Source of the DNA: Clostridium sp. M62/1 | Lineage (GTDB): Bacteria > Bacillota > Clostridia > Lachnospirales > Lachnospiraceae | Direction of reading: 5' to 3' | Length of the DNA: 64,000 nt | Assembly (NCBI RefSeq): GCF_020736365.1 | Contig: NZ_CP085988.1 | Coordinates: forward strand, 2,610,001-2,674,000 | Shown here: positions 15,200 to 23,403 of the stretch, one piece after another | Layout: each line of letters starts with the position of its first letter | Numbering within the stretch: position 1 is the first letter of the stretch | Position numbers and translations under genes: made by a program | The notes under the pieces: generated by a model | The model's database searches: none | Told to the model about the DNA's origin: nothing | Seen by the model: the letters and a program-made list of their open reading frames with translations, nothing else

Positions 15200-16639
15200 A
15201 TGAATTATTCCATGATTTCCTATATTGTGGGATGGATTCTGAACTTCGAAGGGCTTTTTATGCTTCTGCCCTGCCTGACAGCTGTGATCTACGGGGAGAA
15301 AGCCGGTTTTGCTTTTGTTGTCACAATGGCTCTCTGCTTTGTGATTGGAGTTCCTCTCACCATCCGAAAGCCTAAAAACATGGTTTTCTACACAAAAGAG
15401 GGATTTATCTCTGTTTCTCTGAGCTGGATTGTGATGAGCGTGATGGGTTCTCTGCCTTTCCTGTTCAGCGGCGCAACATCCAATCCCGTTGATGCTCTGT
15501 TTGAAACAGTCTCCGGCTTTACCACCACGGGAGCCAGCATATTCAGCGATGTGGAGAGCCTGCCCTACTGCATTCTGTTCTGGCGAAGCTTTACTCACTG
15601 GATCGGCGGAATGGGCGTTCTCGTCTTTATCCTGAGCCTGCTTCCTCTTACAGGAGGCTATCACATGAATCTGATGAAGGCAGAAAGCCCGGGTCCCTCT
15701 GTGGAAAAGCTGGTTCCTAAGCTGCAGTCCACTGCCAAAATCCTGTATTCTATCTATATCGCGCTGACGCTGCTTGAGATCCTGCTTCTTCTGGCAGGAG
15801 GGATGCCTCTGTTTGACACTCTGACCCTCTCCTTCGGAACAGCAGGAACAGGAGGCTTCGGAATCAAAAACGACAGTATGGCAGGGTATTCGCCCTATCT
15901 TCAGAATGTCGTAACCGTGTTTATGATCCTGTTTGGCGTAAACTTCAGCTTTTATTTCCTTCTTCTGCTGCGAAAGCCCAAAAAAGCCTTCCGCATGGAA
16001 GAGGTTCGCTGCTACCTGGGAATTATCGCCGCCGCGATTGTTATTATCACCATTAATATTAAAGACTTTTATCCTTCCGTCGCACAGGCCTTCCAGCAGG
16101 CAGCCTTCCAGGTCGGTTCCATCATCACCACAACCGGCTACGCCACTACCGATTTCAACACATGGCCTCAGGTGTCCAAGACCATCCTGGTGATGCTGAT
16201 GTTTGTCGGTGCCTGCGCCGGAAGTACCGGCGGCGGAATCAAGGTTTCCCGCTTTGTTATCCTTCTTAAGACAATTAACAAGGAGCTTCACCATTTCCTC
16301 CATCCAAAGGCAGTGCGCAAAATTTCCATGGACGGGAAGGTTGTGGAGCACGAGGTGGTCCGCTCCATCAATGTTTTTATGATTGCCTATGTCCTCATAT
16401 TTTCTTTTTCTGTCCTTCTTGTGGGCTTTGACAATCAGGATCTTGTGACAAATTTTACAGCTGTAGCGGCCACCCTGAACAATATCGGACCCGGCCTTGA
16501 GATGGTAGGCCCCGCCCAGAATTTCGGCCTGTTTTCTAACGGCGCAAAATGTGTACTGATATTTGATATGCTGGCCGGAAGGCTTGAAATTTTTCCTCTT
16601 CTGATTCTGTTTGTGAGGGATACCTGGAAAAAATTTTAA
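15200..16639 (+). CDS. trkH: Trk potassium uptake membrane protein TrkH
   Basis: The 479-residue membrane protein is the K+-conducting subunit of the Trk system. Four selectivity-filter pore loops are visible: TVSGFTTTGAS near residue 105, FGTAGTGGFG near 215, IITTTGYATTDF near 312 and ATLNNIGPGL near 425. Many hydrophobic segments separate them. The chosen ATG at 15200 is preceded by AGGAGGTG; the reading frame remains open into the end of trkA but that part is not credible. It forms a two-gene operon with trkA and is followed by a strong terminator. Confidence 0.96.
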   Translation: MNYSMISYIVGWILNFEGLFMLLPCLTAVIYGEKAGFAFVVTMALCFVIGVPLTIRKPKNMVFYTKEGFISVSLSWIVMSVMGSLPFLFSGATSNPVDALFETVSGFTTTGASIFSDVESLPYCILFWRSFTHWIGGMGVLVFILSLLPLTGGYHMNLMKAESPGPSVEKLVPKLQSTAKILYSIYIALTLLEILLLLAGGMPLFDTLTLSFGTAGTGGFGIKNDSMAGYSPYLQNVVTVFMILFGVNFSFYFLLLLRKPKKAFRMEEVRCYLGIIAAAIVIITINIKDFYPSVAQAFQQAAFQVGSIITTTGYATTDFNTWPQVSKTILVMLMFVGACAGSTGGGIKVSRFVILLKTINKELHHFLHPKAVRKISMDGKVVEHEVVRSINVFMIAYVLIFSFSVLLVGFDNQDLVTNFTAVAATLNNIGPGLEMVGPAQNFGLFSNGAKCVLIFDMLAGRLEIFPLLILFVRDTWKKF

Positions 16640-16663
16640 CGTCAGAAATTTTCTGCTTTCTGA

Positions 16664-16710
16664 CAGAGAGGGGCAGTCAGCTTTTATGCTGACTGCCCCT
16701 CTCTGTTTAT
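16664..16710 (+). terminator. Strong intrinsic terminator after trkAH
   Basis: A perfect 18-bp stem (16664-16681 with 16688-16705) with loop TTTTAT is followed by TTTATT. The same structure can serve the minus strand. Confidence 0.9.
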
Positions 16711-16735
16711 TATGCCGTCTCCTCCGAATACGTAT

Positions 16736-16790
16736 CTCTCCGGGGGATGCACACTCGCCGCAGGAGTGTCTTGGCTCCCTTCGGCCCCCG
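16736..16790. repeat. Dispersed hairpin repeat, copy 1
   Basis: Related to the copy at 20243-20297. Shared blocks are TCTCTCCG, ACTCGCCGCAG and TTGGCTCCCTTCGG in the same order and spacing. This copy has an inner hairpin ACACTC/GAGTGT and an outer pair CGGGGG/CCCCCG. It lies between the trk terminator and the 3' end of the CBS gene. Confidence 0.75.
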
Positions 16791-16798
16791 TCAGGCTT

Positions 16799-17212
16799 TC
16801 AGGCCTCGGCTCTCTTTGACTGTCTGCTCAGATATTTGATAATCTCTTTTCTGGTGACAATGCCGATGAAATTTTTCTGATCGTCCAGTACAGGAACAAA
16901 GTTCTGATTCATTGCCTTGCCCAGCAAATCCTCCATGGCACATCCCGCCAGTACTGGCTGATTGTCCAGCCTTCTCGGTACCTCTGTCACCTGGACCCGA
17001 TCCAGTCCCTTAAAAGTAAAGTCAAATTTATTTTTAATACCCCACAGCAGATCCCCCTCTGTGATCGTTCCCACATATCTGCCCTGACGGGTGATAATCG
17101 GCATGGCCGCATACTGGTAACGCTCCATTTTATCAAGGGCCTCCTTCAGAGTTTCATCCTCGTAAATAAAAGCTACATCGCTCTTGGGTGTTAAAAAAAA
17201 TAAAATATTCAT
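16799..17212 (-). CDS. CBS-domain pair protein
   Basis: The 137-residue cytosolic protein consists of two CBS motifs forming one Bateman module, a fold that usually binds adenosyl ligands such as AMP, ATP or S-adenosylmethionine and regulates a partner. The first motif ends in PIITRQGRYVGTITEGDLL (near residue 55) and the second in PVLDDQKNFIGIVTRKEII (near residue 125). There is no fused effector domain, so the regulated partner is unknown. AAGGAGAG precedes the ATG at 17212. The LUD-domain gene lies 83 bases upstream on the same strand. Confidence 0.9.
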   Translation of the reverse strand: MNILFFLTPKSDVAFIYEDETLKEALDKMERYQYAAMPIITRQGRYVGTITEGDLLWGIKNKFDFTFKGLDRVQVTEVPRRLDNQPVLAGCAMEDLLGKAMNQNFVPVLDDQKNFIGIVTRKEIIKYLSRQSKRAEA

Positions 17213-17295
17213 TGTCTTATTCTCTCCTTGTTGTCTAATACCATGCAGTGCTTCCGAATACTTTCGTTTCCGCCTGCTCTCAGCTGTCTGATCTT

Positions 17296-17886
17296 CTAAT
17301 ATCCCAGAGGCTCATTGACAAATACCACCTCTGCCTCCATCCCATTAACCGGGCGCTCCAGAATTACCGTGGCGCGGCAAAGTCTTGAGGGGCTCAAACA
17401 TTCATAGCAGCAGTCTCCCGCCGCGCAGGGCGTATCTGCCTGAAGGCGCTTCGCATTCAGAGGAGCCGCCACATTCCTGGCCCTCTGCCATGCACTGTTC
17501 AGGTCGGGAGTGATCTTGTTTGAACCCACCACAAAAAACACTTTTTTAGGGCCGAACAGTGTTTCTGACACCCGGTTTCCATTTCCGTCAATATTTACAA
17601 GTTCCCCTGTCTCCGAAACTCCATTCGCACTGGTTATGTAAATATCGGCAGCTCTCGCCCGCAGGAGTGTATCCATCCCCGGTGTCAGCCAGTGCCAGAT
17701 CACCTCATTTTCCTCAGCCAGCACACGGTCAAGCCCCATCTCCTTAAGCGTCATGGAACCTCCAAAGGCAACACGGCATCCGCGGATCTCCCTCTCCAGA
17801 TAATTGGCTGCCTCCTCTTTTGTCTGGAAAAAAGAAGTCTGAAACTCGTGTCTTTCAAAATTTTTCCTGAGAACTTCTATATTCAT
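17296..17886 (-). CDS. LUD-domain (LutC/YkgG-type) protein
   Basis: The 196-residue protein is a single LUD domain, as found in the lactate-utilisation proteins LutB and LutC and in many stand-alone proteins of unknown role. Typical features are RVAFGGSMTLKEMGL near residue 40, ITSANGVSETGELVNIDGNG near residue 85, and FVVGSNKITPDL near residue 120. A cysteine cluster follows (PCAAGDCCYECLSPSRLCR), which could bind a metal or cluster. No LutA or LutB gene is nearby, so lactate oxidation is not implied. A GGGGAG site precedes the ATG at 17886. Confidence 0.9.
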   Translation of the reverse strand: MNIEVLRKNFERHEFQTSFFQTKEEAANYLEREIRGCRVAFGGSMTLKEMGLDRVLAEENEVIWHWLTPGMDTLLRARAADIYITSANGVSETGELVNIDGNGNRVSETLFGPKKVFFVVGSNKITPDLNSAWQRARNVAAPLNAKRLQADTPCAAGDCCYECLSPSRLCRATVILERPVNGMEAEVVFVNEPLGY

Positions 17887-18277
17887 GTCTGTCTCCCCAT
17901 ATACAGGCCGCGGCCTCTCTGCTTTCTCCTTCTGCCCTGCTTCTGCAGACGCCCCAGCCTTATCCTCTCCTGTCGATTTTCAGGGCAGAACCTTCTCCTT
18001 TTATGATCTTAACTTTTTCCTGAGAATATGTCAACCGGATTTGACACGGAACTTATTACCCGGAGCCCTCTCGTTCATTCCAGTATCTCTGGATTTATGA
18101 CGCAGAGCTTTGCAGCCTTTTTTCCTTCTCCTTTCACAGACTGAACAAACCTCTGTTTTCCTCCTTGACGTTCTTTTGTCCCAGAAAAAAACGCTCCGAG
18201 CGGAATCTGCAATTACTTCCGTTCAGAGCGCATTTTTTCTTTCACTCTGGCTAAGCCAGCTCACAGCCTGCCGCTTC
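17887..18277. other. Intergenic region between LUD gene and spoIIQ-like gene
   Basis: About 390 bases without a supported gene. It holds the bidirectional terminator at 18186-18239 and a C/T-rich stretch upstream of the LUD gene. No other structure stands out. Confidence 0.6.
18186..18239. terminator. Bidirectional terminator downstream of spoIIQ-like gene
   Basis: CGCTCCGAGCGGAA (18192-18205) pairs with TTCCGTTCAGAGCG (18217-18230) with one mismatch. T runs flank it on both strands (ATTTTTTC on plus, GTTTTTTTC on minus). Confidence 0.8.
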
Positions 18278-19075
18278 CTACTCCAGGTAATCCAGGGCAT
18301 CAACAGGCTGTCCGCCCTGCCTGAGCTCGAAGAATACATTATTCCCCTCAATGGAATAATATTTTGTGGGTTCCGCCACATATCCGATGGTATCGCCCTT
18401 ATAGAGGTATTCCCCCTCCACAGCCTTCACATCCTTAAGCTGGCCGCAGATCGCAGTGTACTCGTTGCCCAGATCCATGACGACATAGTTGCCGATCTCC
18501 TCATTAGAGCCGCATTCTGTAACCCGGGCATTGGCGGGCGCCAGGACAGGGCTGCTCACATCGCTCTGGATAATCAGAGCCGGATTGCATTTGTACTGAT
18601 CCAGAGTCGGAAAATAGATTGTCGTATCCATGCTGTAATCGAGGATAATATTTCCCATTACAGGCCAGGCCAGCTTGTCAGTCTCCTTGAAATCAAGGGT
18701 CAGTGCTTTGGCGCTGGTGCCTGAGGCTTCTGCTCCTGCATCGGCCTCTCTGTCTGCAGCTTCTCCACCGGTATCCTTTTTGTCTTCCTTTGAATACTCT
18801 GCATTGGAGCTTCCTGCCACCTTTGTGTCCTCATCTGTAGCCTCGGCGGCATTTTCTGCTGATTTTTCCTCAGCCTGCGGCTGCGGGTTCTGCTCCACAA
18901 TGTACCCGCCCGTTTCCGGGACCTCCAGATATGGATTTTCCTCCACTCTATCGCTTCCCTGTCTGAATTTCACTGTCCCTGCTGCGGCAACAATAGTCAG
19001 CAGGCCTAATACCATCATTCCCAGAAGAACTTTGTCCCTGAGCAGCTGGTTCATCTTTTTTTTCACGCTTATCAC
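18278..19075 (-). CDS. SpoIIQ-like M23-fold protein without zinc ligands
   Basis: The 265-residue protein has one N-terminal transmembrane segment (residues 16-35), a long acidic Ala/Glu/Asp-rich linker (residues 45-125) and a C-terminal LytM/M23 domain. This is the architecture of clostridial SpoIIQ, the forespore membrane protein that pairs with SpoIIIAH during engulfment. The M23 zinc-binding residues are missing: the HxxxD site reads YKCNPALIIQSD and the HxH site reads GNNVFFELRQGG. It must therefore be a non-catalytic scaffold if the assignment is right. It follows spoIID directly (31 bases), the order seen in many Clostridia. Confidence 0.82.
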   Translation of the reverse strand: MISVKKKMNQLLRDKVLLGMMVLGLLTIVAAAGTVKFRQGSDRVEENPYLEVPETGGYIVEQNPQPQAEEKSAENAAEATDEDTKVAGSSNAEYSKEDKKDTGGEAADREADAGAEASGTSAKALTLDFKETDKLAWPVMGNIILDYSMDTTIYFPTLDQYKCNPALIIQSDVSSPVLAPANARVTECGSNEEIGNYVVMDLGNEYTAICGQLKDVKAVEGEYLYKGDTIGYVAEPTKYYSIEGNNVFFELRQGGQPVDALDYLE

Positions 19076-19106
19076 CTCGGTAATATTCTTACCAAACCGA
19101 GGCGAC

Positions 19107-20042
19107 TTATTCAGAAATCAAAACAATATTTTTATAGTAAAATTTCAGCAGTTCCTCCGCTGTATATCCCTCCTTCGCCTTCTCATTTGCCCCCCACTGA
19201 TCAAAGCCGTAGCCGTGTCCACTTCCCTCAGTGACGCAGCGGATTCCCGATTCCATCTTCTCAAAGGAGAAGGCGCAGGATTTGAGGCCCAGAGCGTACT
19301 GGATCTCCTCCCCTGTGTACAGCTTCTCTCCCGCCTTCACCTGGCTGACGTACCCGGCGCCGTCCTTTTCCACAATCTGTATACTTTCAAAAGCAGTGTC
19401 CGCAGACAGCTCAGGCGAATTTTCCATCCCGTTTAATCGTTTACAGAACTCCTCCGGCGTAAACGTCTCCACTGTCAGATACCCCGGCGAATTCACATCC
19501 TCCGGACAGTCGACAGAGACCAGGTATGGATGCAGCTCATCCCCCTCTCTTGTCTTTCCCGCGCTGATCCCGTGGAACAGCGGATCAATAGGGCTGCCGT
19601 CAAAGGTAAGGATCTGCCCCTCTGTTTCTTTCGCCGCATCTGCAAACTTGTTGTAATACCGGAGGAAATAATCCTTTCCCCAGAGCTCCTGCATGCCGCT
19701 CTCAGTCAGAATATCCAGATCCAGAGCCGATTCCGGTATTGAATGCTCCTCCCCCATAACCCCGTACAGGTACGTCCTGGCAATGATCATCTGGGCCTTG
19801 ATTGTCTCCAGCTCATACTCTGCCGGAATCTGCTCAGCAACAATGCCGATCAGATACTCCTCAAGAAGAACTGGCTGCTCTGCCCCTTCCCGATCCAGGA
19901 CAATCACCCGCTCTCCCTCTCCTATCTGCGAGGATGACACAACACCTGCCATTGCCGTTCCCCCCTGACGGCCTGTCCACGCCATCGTTAGGACATAGGG
20001 AAAGATCAGTGACGCCACACACACTGCTGCGATACGCTTCAT
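19107..20042 (-). CDS. spoIID: Stage II sporulation protein D
   Basis: The 311-residue product is SpoIID, a membrane-anchored lytic transglycosylase of the engulfment DMP complex that cleaves peptidoglycan during sporulation. It has an N-terminal transmembrane segment (MKRIAAVCVASLIFPYVLT). The SpoIID/LytB domain includes LEEYLIGIVAEQIPAEYELE near residue 60, with the conserved Glu of the catalytic region. IIARTYLYG and GHGYGFDQWGANEKAKEGY (near the C-terminus) are strongly typical. The ATG at 20042 is chosen because it starts the signal anchor and has GGAG upstream; an upstream start at 20132 would add a 30-residue charged leader. It is cotranscribed with the SpoIIQ-like gene. Sigma-E control is known for the family. 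Confidence 0.95.
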   Translation of the reverse strand: MKRIAAVCVASLIFPYVLTMAWTGRQGGTAMAGVVSSSQIGEGERVIVLDREGAEQPVLLEEYLIGIVAEQIPAEYELETIKAQMIIARTYLYGVMGEEHSIPESALDLDILTESGMQELWGKDYFLRYYNKFADAAKETEGQILTFDGSPIDPLFHGISAGKTREGDELHPYLVSVDCPEDVNSPGYLTVETFTPEEFCKRLNGMENSPELSADTAFESIQIVEKDGAGYVSQVKAGEKLYTGEEIQYALGLKSCAFSFEKMESGIRCVTEGSGHGYGFDQWGANEKAKEGYTAEELLKFYYKNIVLISE

Positions 20043-20242
20043 AGGAAAACCACTCCATTTCTGAAAATTATTTTCTGTACGTTTCAAATGTGTTCTGGAC
20101 ATTCTGAGGTAAATAAAAGATCTGGCGTGCATATCAGCTGAAGAAAAGAGGACAGAAAAAGGTTCCAGCTGTTTTTACAGTTTATGTGTCTCTGTGCAGA
20201 TTTATGACTGGCTGACTTTCCATCATATCATTCGGATATGCT

Positions 20243-20297
20243 ATTCTCTCCGAGGGAGGTGCACTCGCCGCAGTTGTGTTTTGGCTCCCTTCGGGCG
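20243..20297. repeat. Dispersed hairpin repeat, copy 2
   Basis: Same ordered blocks as copy 1 (TTCTCTCCG, CACTCGCCGCAG, TTTGGCTCCCTTCGG). In this copy CCGAGGGAG can pair with CTCCCTTCGG with one bulge. It sits just upstream of the promoter at 20321. Confidence 0.75.
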
Positions 20298-20320
20298 CCG
20301 GCGGCGAATGACGATCACAA

Positions 20321-20349
20321 TTGAAATTTAGTAAAAATTATGGTAAAAT
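20321..20349 (+). promoter_or_regulatory. Promoter of the small protein gene at 20387
   Basis: TTGAAA (20321-20326), a 17-base spacer and TAAAAT (20344-20349). The ribosome binding site follows 21 bases later. Confidence 0.7.
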
Positions 20350-20386
20350 CCAATTAAATTTCAGAACTGGAAAGGAGATTTTCATT

Positions 20387-20743
20387 ATGGAAAAAGAATT
20401 GCTGAACTATGTAAGTGAAAAGTCCCACGAACTTATGAATTCTGCCAGCTGCTGCGCGGAGGCAAAGGCTGCGGCAAAGGCATGGCTGGAGGCAGCGGGA
20501 ACTGACCGGGAGGCCGAGGCTACAAGACAGTACCTGAAAGAGCTGGAAGCCGATATTGTGACCGCCGAAGGGCTGGAAGCCTTTGCCGAGTCTGAGGCAG
20601 GAATCAAAGTGTTTGGCGACAAGGCTGGCCAGATAGCTGCCCACGCCAGAGAAATCAGGGCTGCCGGAGCGAAATACTGCGACTGCCCGGCCTGCACAGC
20701 CGTAGCGGCCATTCTCGAGAAAAAAGATGAGATGCTGAGATAA
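20387..20743 (+). CDS. Small conserved cysteine-containing helical protein
   Basis: The 118-residue product (MEKELLNYVSEKSHELMNS at the start) looks entirely helical. It has a CC pair near residue 21, an Ala/Glu-rich centre and a C-terminal YCDCPACTAV motif near residue 103 that could bind a metal or form disulfides. I recognise the type as widespread in Lachnospiraceae but know of no established function. The start at 20387 is fixed by AAAGGAG six bases upstream and by a good promoter just before it. It is monocistronic, ending in a strong terminator shared with glgP. Confidence 0.8.
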   Translation: MEKELLNYVSEKSHELMNSASCCAEAKAAAKAWLEAAGTDREAEATRQYLKELEADIVTAEGLEAFAESEAGIKVFGDKAGQIAAHAREIRAAGAKYCDCPACTAVAAILEKKDEMLR

Positions 20744-20784
20744 GGAAAAAGCTGGCAGAATCCCTGTCAGCTTTTTCCTTATCT
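20738..20784. terminator. Bidirectional terminator between the 20387 gene and glgP
   Basis: AGATAAGGAAAAAGCTG (20738-20754) pairs perfectly with CAGCTTTTTCCTTATCT (20768-20784). The A/T-rich arms give each strand a T tract. The stem overlaps the stop codon of the upstream gene. Confidence 0.88.
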
Positions 20785-20791
20785 GCTATGA

Positions 20792-23242
20792 TTACAGCTC
20801 CACCTTCACCTTGTCAAGGTGCCAGATGTCCTTTACATACTCCTCAATGGTTCTGTCAGAGGAGAACTTGCCTGAGCAGGCAGTATTTAAGAGCGCCGCC
20901 TTTGCCCACCACTCCTGATTCTTGTAGGCCTCCTCCACGCGCTTCTGAGCCTCGGCGTAGGAGCGGAAGTCCTTGAGAATAAAGTAGGTGTCCGCCTTTG
21001 CGCTGTTCTTTGTATTTAACAGGGAGTTATAGATATCCCTGAACAGCTCCGGATCCTCCGGTGCATAGTAGCCGTTGATCAGCTGCATCAGCACCCGTCT
21101 GATCTCCTGGTCTGTGTTGAAGATTTCAACCGGATTGTAGCCGCCGTTGTTCTCGTAATTGATCACCTCGTCGGAGGAAAGTCCGAAGATGAATGCATTC
21201 TCCTTTCCAACCTCCTCCACAATCTCCACATTGGCTCCGTCCATGGTTCCAAGAGTCAGCGCTCCGTTCAGCATGAACTTCATATTTCCCGTGCCGGAAG
21301 CCTCCTTGCTGGCTGTGGAGATCTGCTCGCTCACATCGGCTGCCGCAAAGATGATCTCTGCGTTGGACACGCGGTAGTCTTCGATAAATACCACCTTGAT
21401 CTTTCCGTTAATCGACTTATCGTGGTTGATCACATCTGCCACGGAATTGATGAGCTTGATGGTCTTTTTGGCAATCTGATAGCCTGCCGCTGCCTTTGCT
21501 CCGAAGATGAAGGTTCTCGGAACCATCTCCATATTCGGATTATCCTTCAGCTGATTGTACAGATACATTACATGGAGGATGTTTAACAGCTGCCTCTTGT
21601 ACTCGTGAAGTCTCTTCACCTGCACGTCAAAAATCGATCTCGGATCTACATCAATGCCGTTGTGCTCCTTGATGTATTTTGCAAGGCGCAGCTTGTTGTG
21701 GTACTTGATATTCATAAATTCCTGCTGGCACTTCTTGTCGTCTGCATAGACCTTCAGCTTTGCAATCTGAGGCAGGTCTGTGATCCACTCGTCCCCGATC
21801 TTGTCTGTCACCCAGGCTGCCAGCTCCGGATTTCCGTGAAGCAGGAATCTTCTCTGGGTAATGCCGTTCGTCTTGTTGTTGAACTTCTCCGGCATCATCT
21901 CGTAGAAATCTTTTAATTCCTGATGCTTTAAGATCTCCGTGTGCAGCTTCGCAACGCCGTTTACAGAGAAGCCGGCTACAATGGCCAGATGCGCCATCTT
22001 CACCTGTCCGTCAAAGATAATGGCCATCTTTCTGACTTTCTCATAGTTGCCTGGATACTTCTTTTCCACCTCGATTAAGAAGCGGCGGTTAATCTCCTCC
22101 ACGATCTGGTAAATACGCGGAAGCAGGCGGGAGAACAGCTCGATCGGCCATTTCTCGAGAGCCTCGGACATAATCGTGTGGTTTGTGTAGGCACAGCACT
22201 TGGTGGTGATGGCCCAGGCCTCATCCCACTCAAGTCCCTCCACATCCAGAAGGATTCTCATAAGCTCGGCGATAGCCACAGTCGGATGGGTATCATTTAA
22301 CTGGAAAATCACCTTCTCTGGCAGCTTATGGATATCGCTGTGTGTTTCCTTGTACTTGGCAACGGCTCTCTGCACGCTGGCGGAGATGAAGAAGTACTGC
22401 TGCTTTAAGCGCAGCTCCTTGCCGGAATAGTGATTGTCGTTGGGATAGAGTACCTCTACCAGATTCTTGGCCAGATTTTCCTCTTCCACCGCCTTCTGGT
22501 AATCTCCCTTGTCGAAAGCCTGAAGGCTGAAGGAATTGAGAGGCTGTGCGTCCCAGATACGCAGAGTGTTTACCACGTTGTTGCCGTAGCCCACAATCGG
22601 CATGTCGTAGGGGATGGCCATAACGGAGCGGTATCCCTCCTGCACAAAATGGTTTCTGCCGTTTTCCCAGACCGTCTTTACATAGCCGCCGAATTTAACC
22701 TCTGTGGCGTACTCTGCCCGGCGAAGCTCAAAGGGATAGCCGTTCTTCAGCCACTCGTCCGGCACCTCCAGCTGGTAACCGTTTTCAATCTTCTGTTTGA
22801 ACATGCCGTAGTGGTAGCGGATGCCGCAGCCGTAGGCCGGATAACCCAGAGTCGCCAGGGAATCCAAAAAGCAGGCGGCGAGCCTTCCGAGGCCCCCGTT
22901 TCCAAGCGCCGGATCCGGCTCCTGATCCTCAATGGCATTTAAATCAAAGCCCAGCTCCTCGAGAGCCTCCTTGATTTCCTTCTGTGCTCCGATGTTGATA
23001 ATGTTGTTTCCCAGCGCACGTCCCATTAAAAACTCCATGGACAGATAGTATACGATCTTCGCATCATCGCGGTCGTAGGCCTTGTGCGTTGCAATCCATT
23101 CGTCTATAATCACATCCTTAACGGCATAAGCGACAGCCTGATAAACCTGCTGCGGGGTAGCCTCGTCAATGGTTTTCCTGTACTGGTTCTTTACATTGTC
23201 AATTATGCTCTTTTTAAATGTTTCCTTGTCAAATGTCTGCAT
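20792..23242 (-). CDS. glgP: Glycogen/maltodextrin phosphorylase
   Basis: The 816-residue enzyme is a GT35 alpha-glucan phosphorylase that releases glucose-1-phosphate from glycogen or maltodextrin in the cytosol. It has the usual family length. Landmarks are LGNGGLGRLAACFLDSLATL near residue 110, the active-site region RRFLLHGNPELA, KRLHEYKRQLLNILH, and the PLP-binding lysine in EASGTGNMKFMLNGALTLGT. AGGAGG lies upstream of the ATG at 23242. No other glycogen genes are in the window. It could be called malP instead; substrate preference is not decided by sequence. Confidence 0.97.
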   Translation of the reverse strand: MQTFDKETFKKSIIDNVKNQYRKTIDEATPQQVYQAVAYAVKDVIIDEWIATHKAYDRDDAKIVYYLSMEFLMGRALGNNIINIGAQKEIKEALEELGFDLNAIEDQEPDPALGNGGLGRLAACFLDSLATLGYPAYGCGIRYHYGMFKQKIENGYQLEVPDEWLKNGYPFELRRAEYATEVKFGGYVKTVWENGRNHFVQEGYRSVMAIPYDMPIVGYGNNVVNTLRIWDAQPLNSFSLQAFDKGDYQKAVEEENLAKNLVEVLYPNDNHYSGKELRLKQQYFFISASVQRAVAKYKETHSDIHKLPEKVIFQLNDTHPTVAIAELMRILLDVEGLEWDEAWAITTKCCAYTNHTIMSEALEKWPIELFSRLLPRIYQIVEEINRRFLIEVEKKYPGNYEKVRKMAIIFDGQVKMAHLAIVAGFSVNGVAKLHTEILKHQELKDFYEMMPEKFNNKTNGITQRRFLLHGNPELAAWVTDKIGDEWITDLPQIAKLKVYADDKKCQQEFMNIKYHNKLRLAKYIKEHNGIDVDPRSIFDVQVKRLHEYKRQLLNILHVMYLYNQLKDNPNMEMVPRTFIFGAKAAAGYQIAKKTIKLINSVADVINHDKSINGKIKVVFIEDYRVSNAEIIFAAADVSEQISTASKEASGTGNMKFMLNGALTLGTMDGANVEIVEEVGKENAFIFGLSSDEVINYENNGGYNPVEIFNTDQEIRRVLMQLINGYYAPEDPELFRDIYNSLLNTKNSAKADTYFILKDFRSYAEAQKRVEEAYKNQEWWAKAALLNTACSGKFSSDRTIEEYVKDIWHLDKVKVEL

Positions 23243-23403
23243 CTTCTATCCTCCTGATAAGCGGTTTTCACTCTCCGGCGTCCGGAAAGCCGCTGGCGGT
23301 TCCATACCGCCGCGGCCCTGCCTTCCGCCTGCCCGGAAGCTGCCCTCACTGCCTAAAAGCTGCCCCCTGCCTGGTCTGCAACGCCGGATTTTGGCTGACG
23401 AAA

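Noticed and set aside
15140..16351. A 403-codon minus-strand frame opposite trkH
   Set aside because: Antisense to trkH, with Cys/His/Gln-rich non-protein-like composition and no initiation site.
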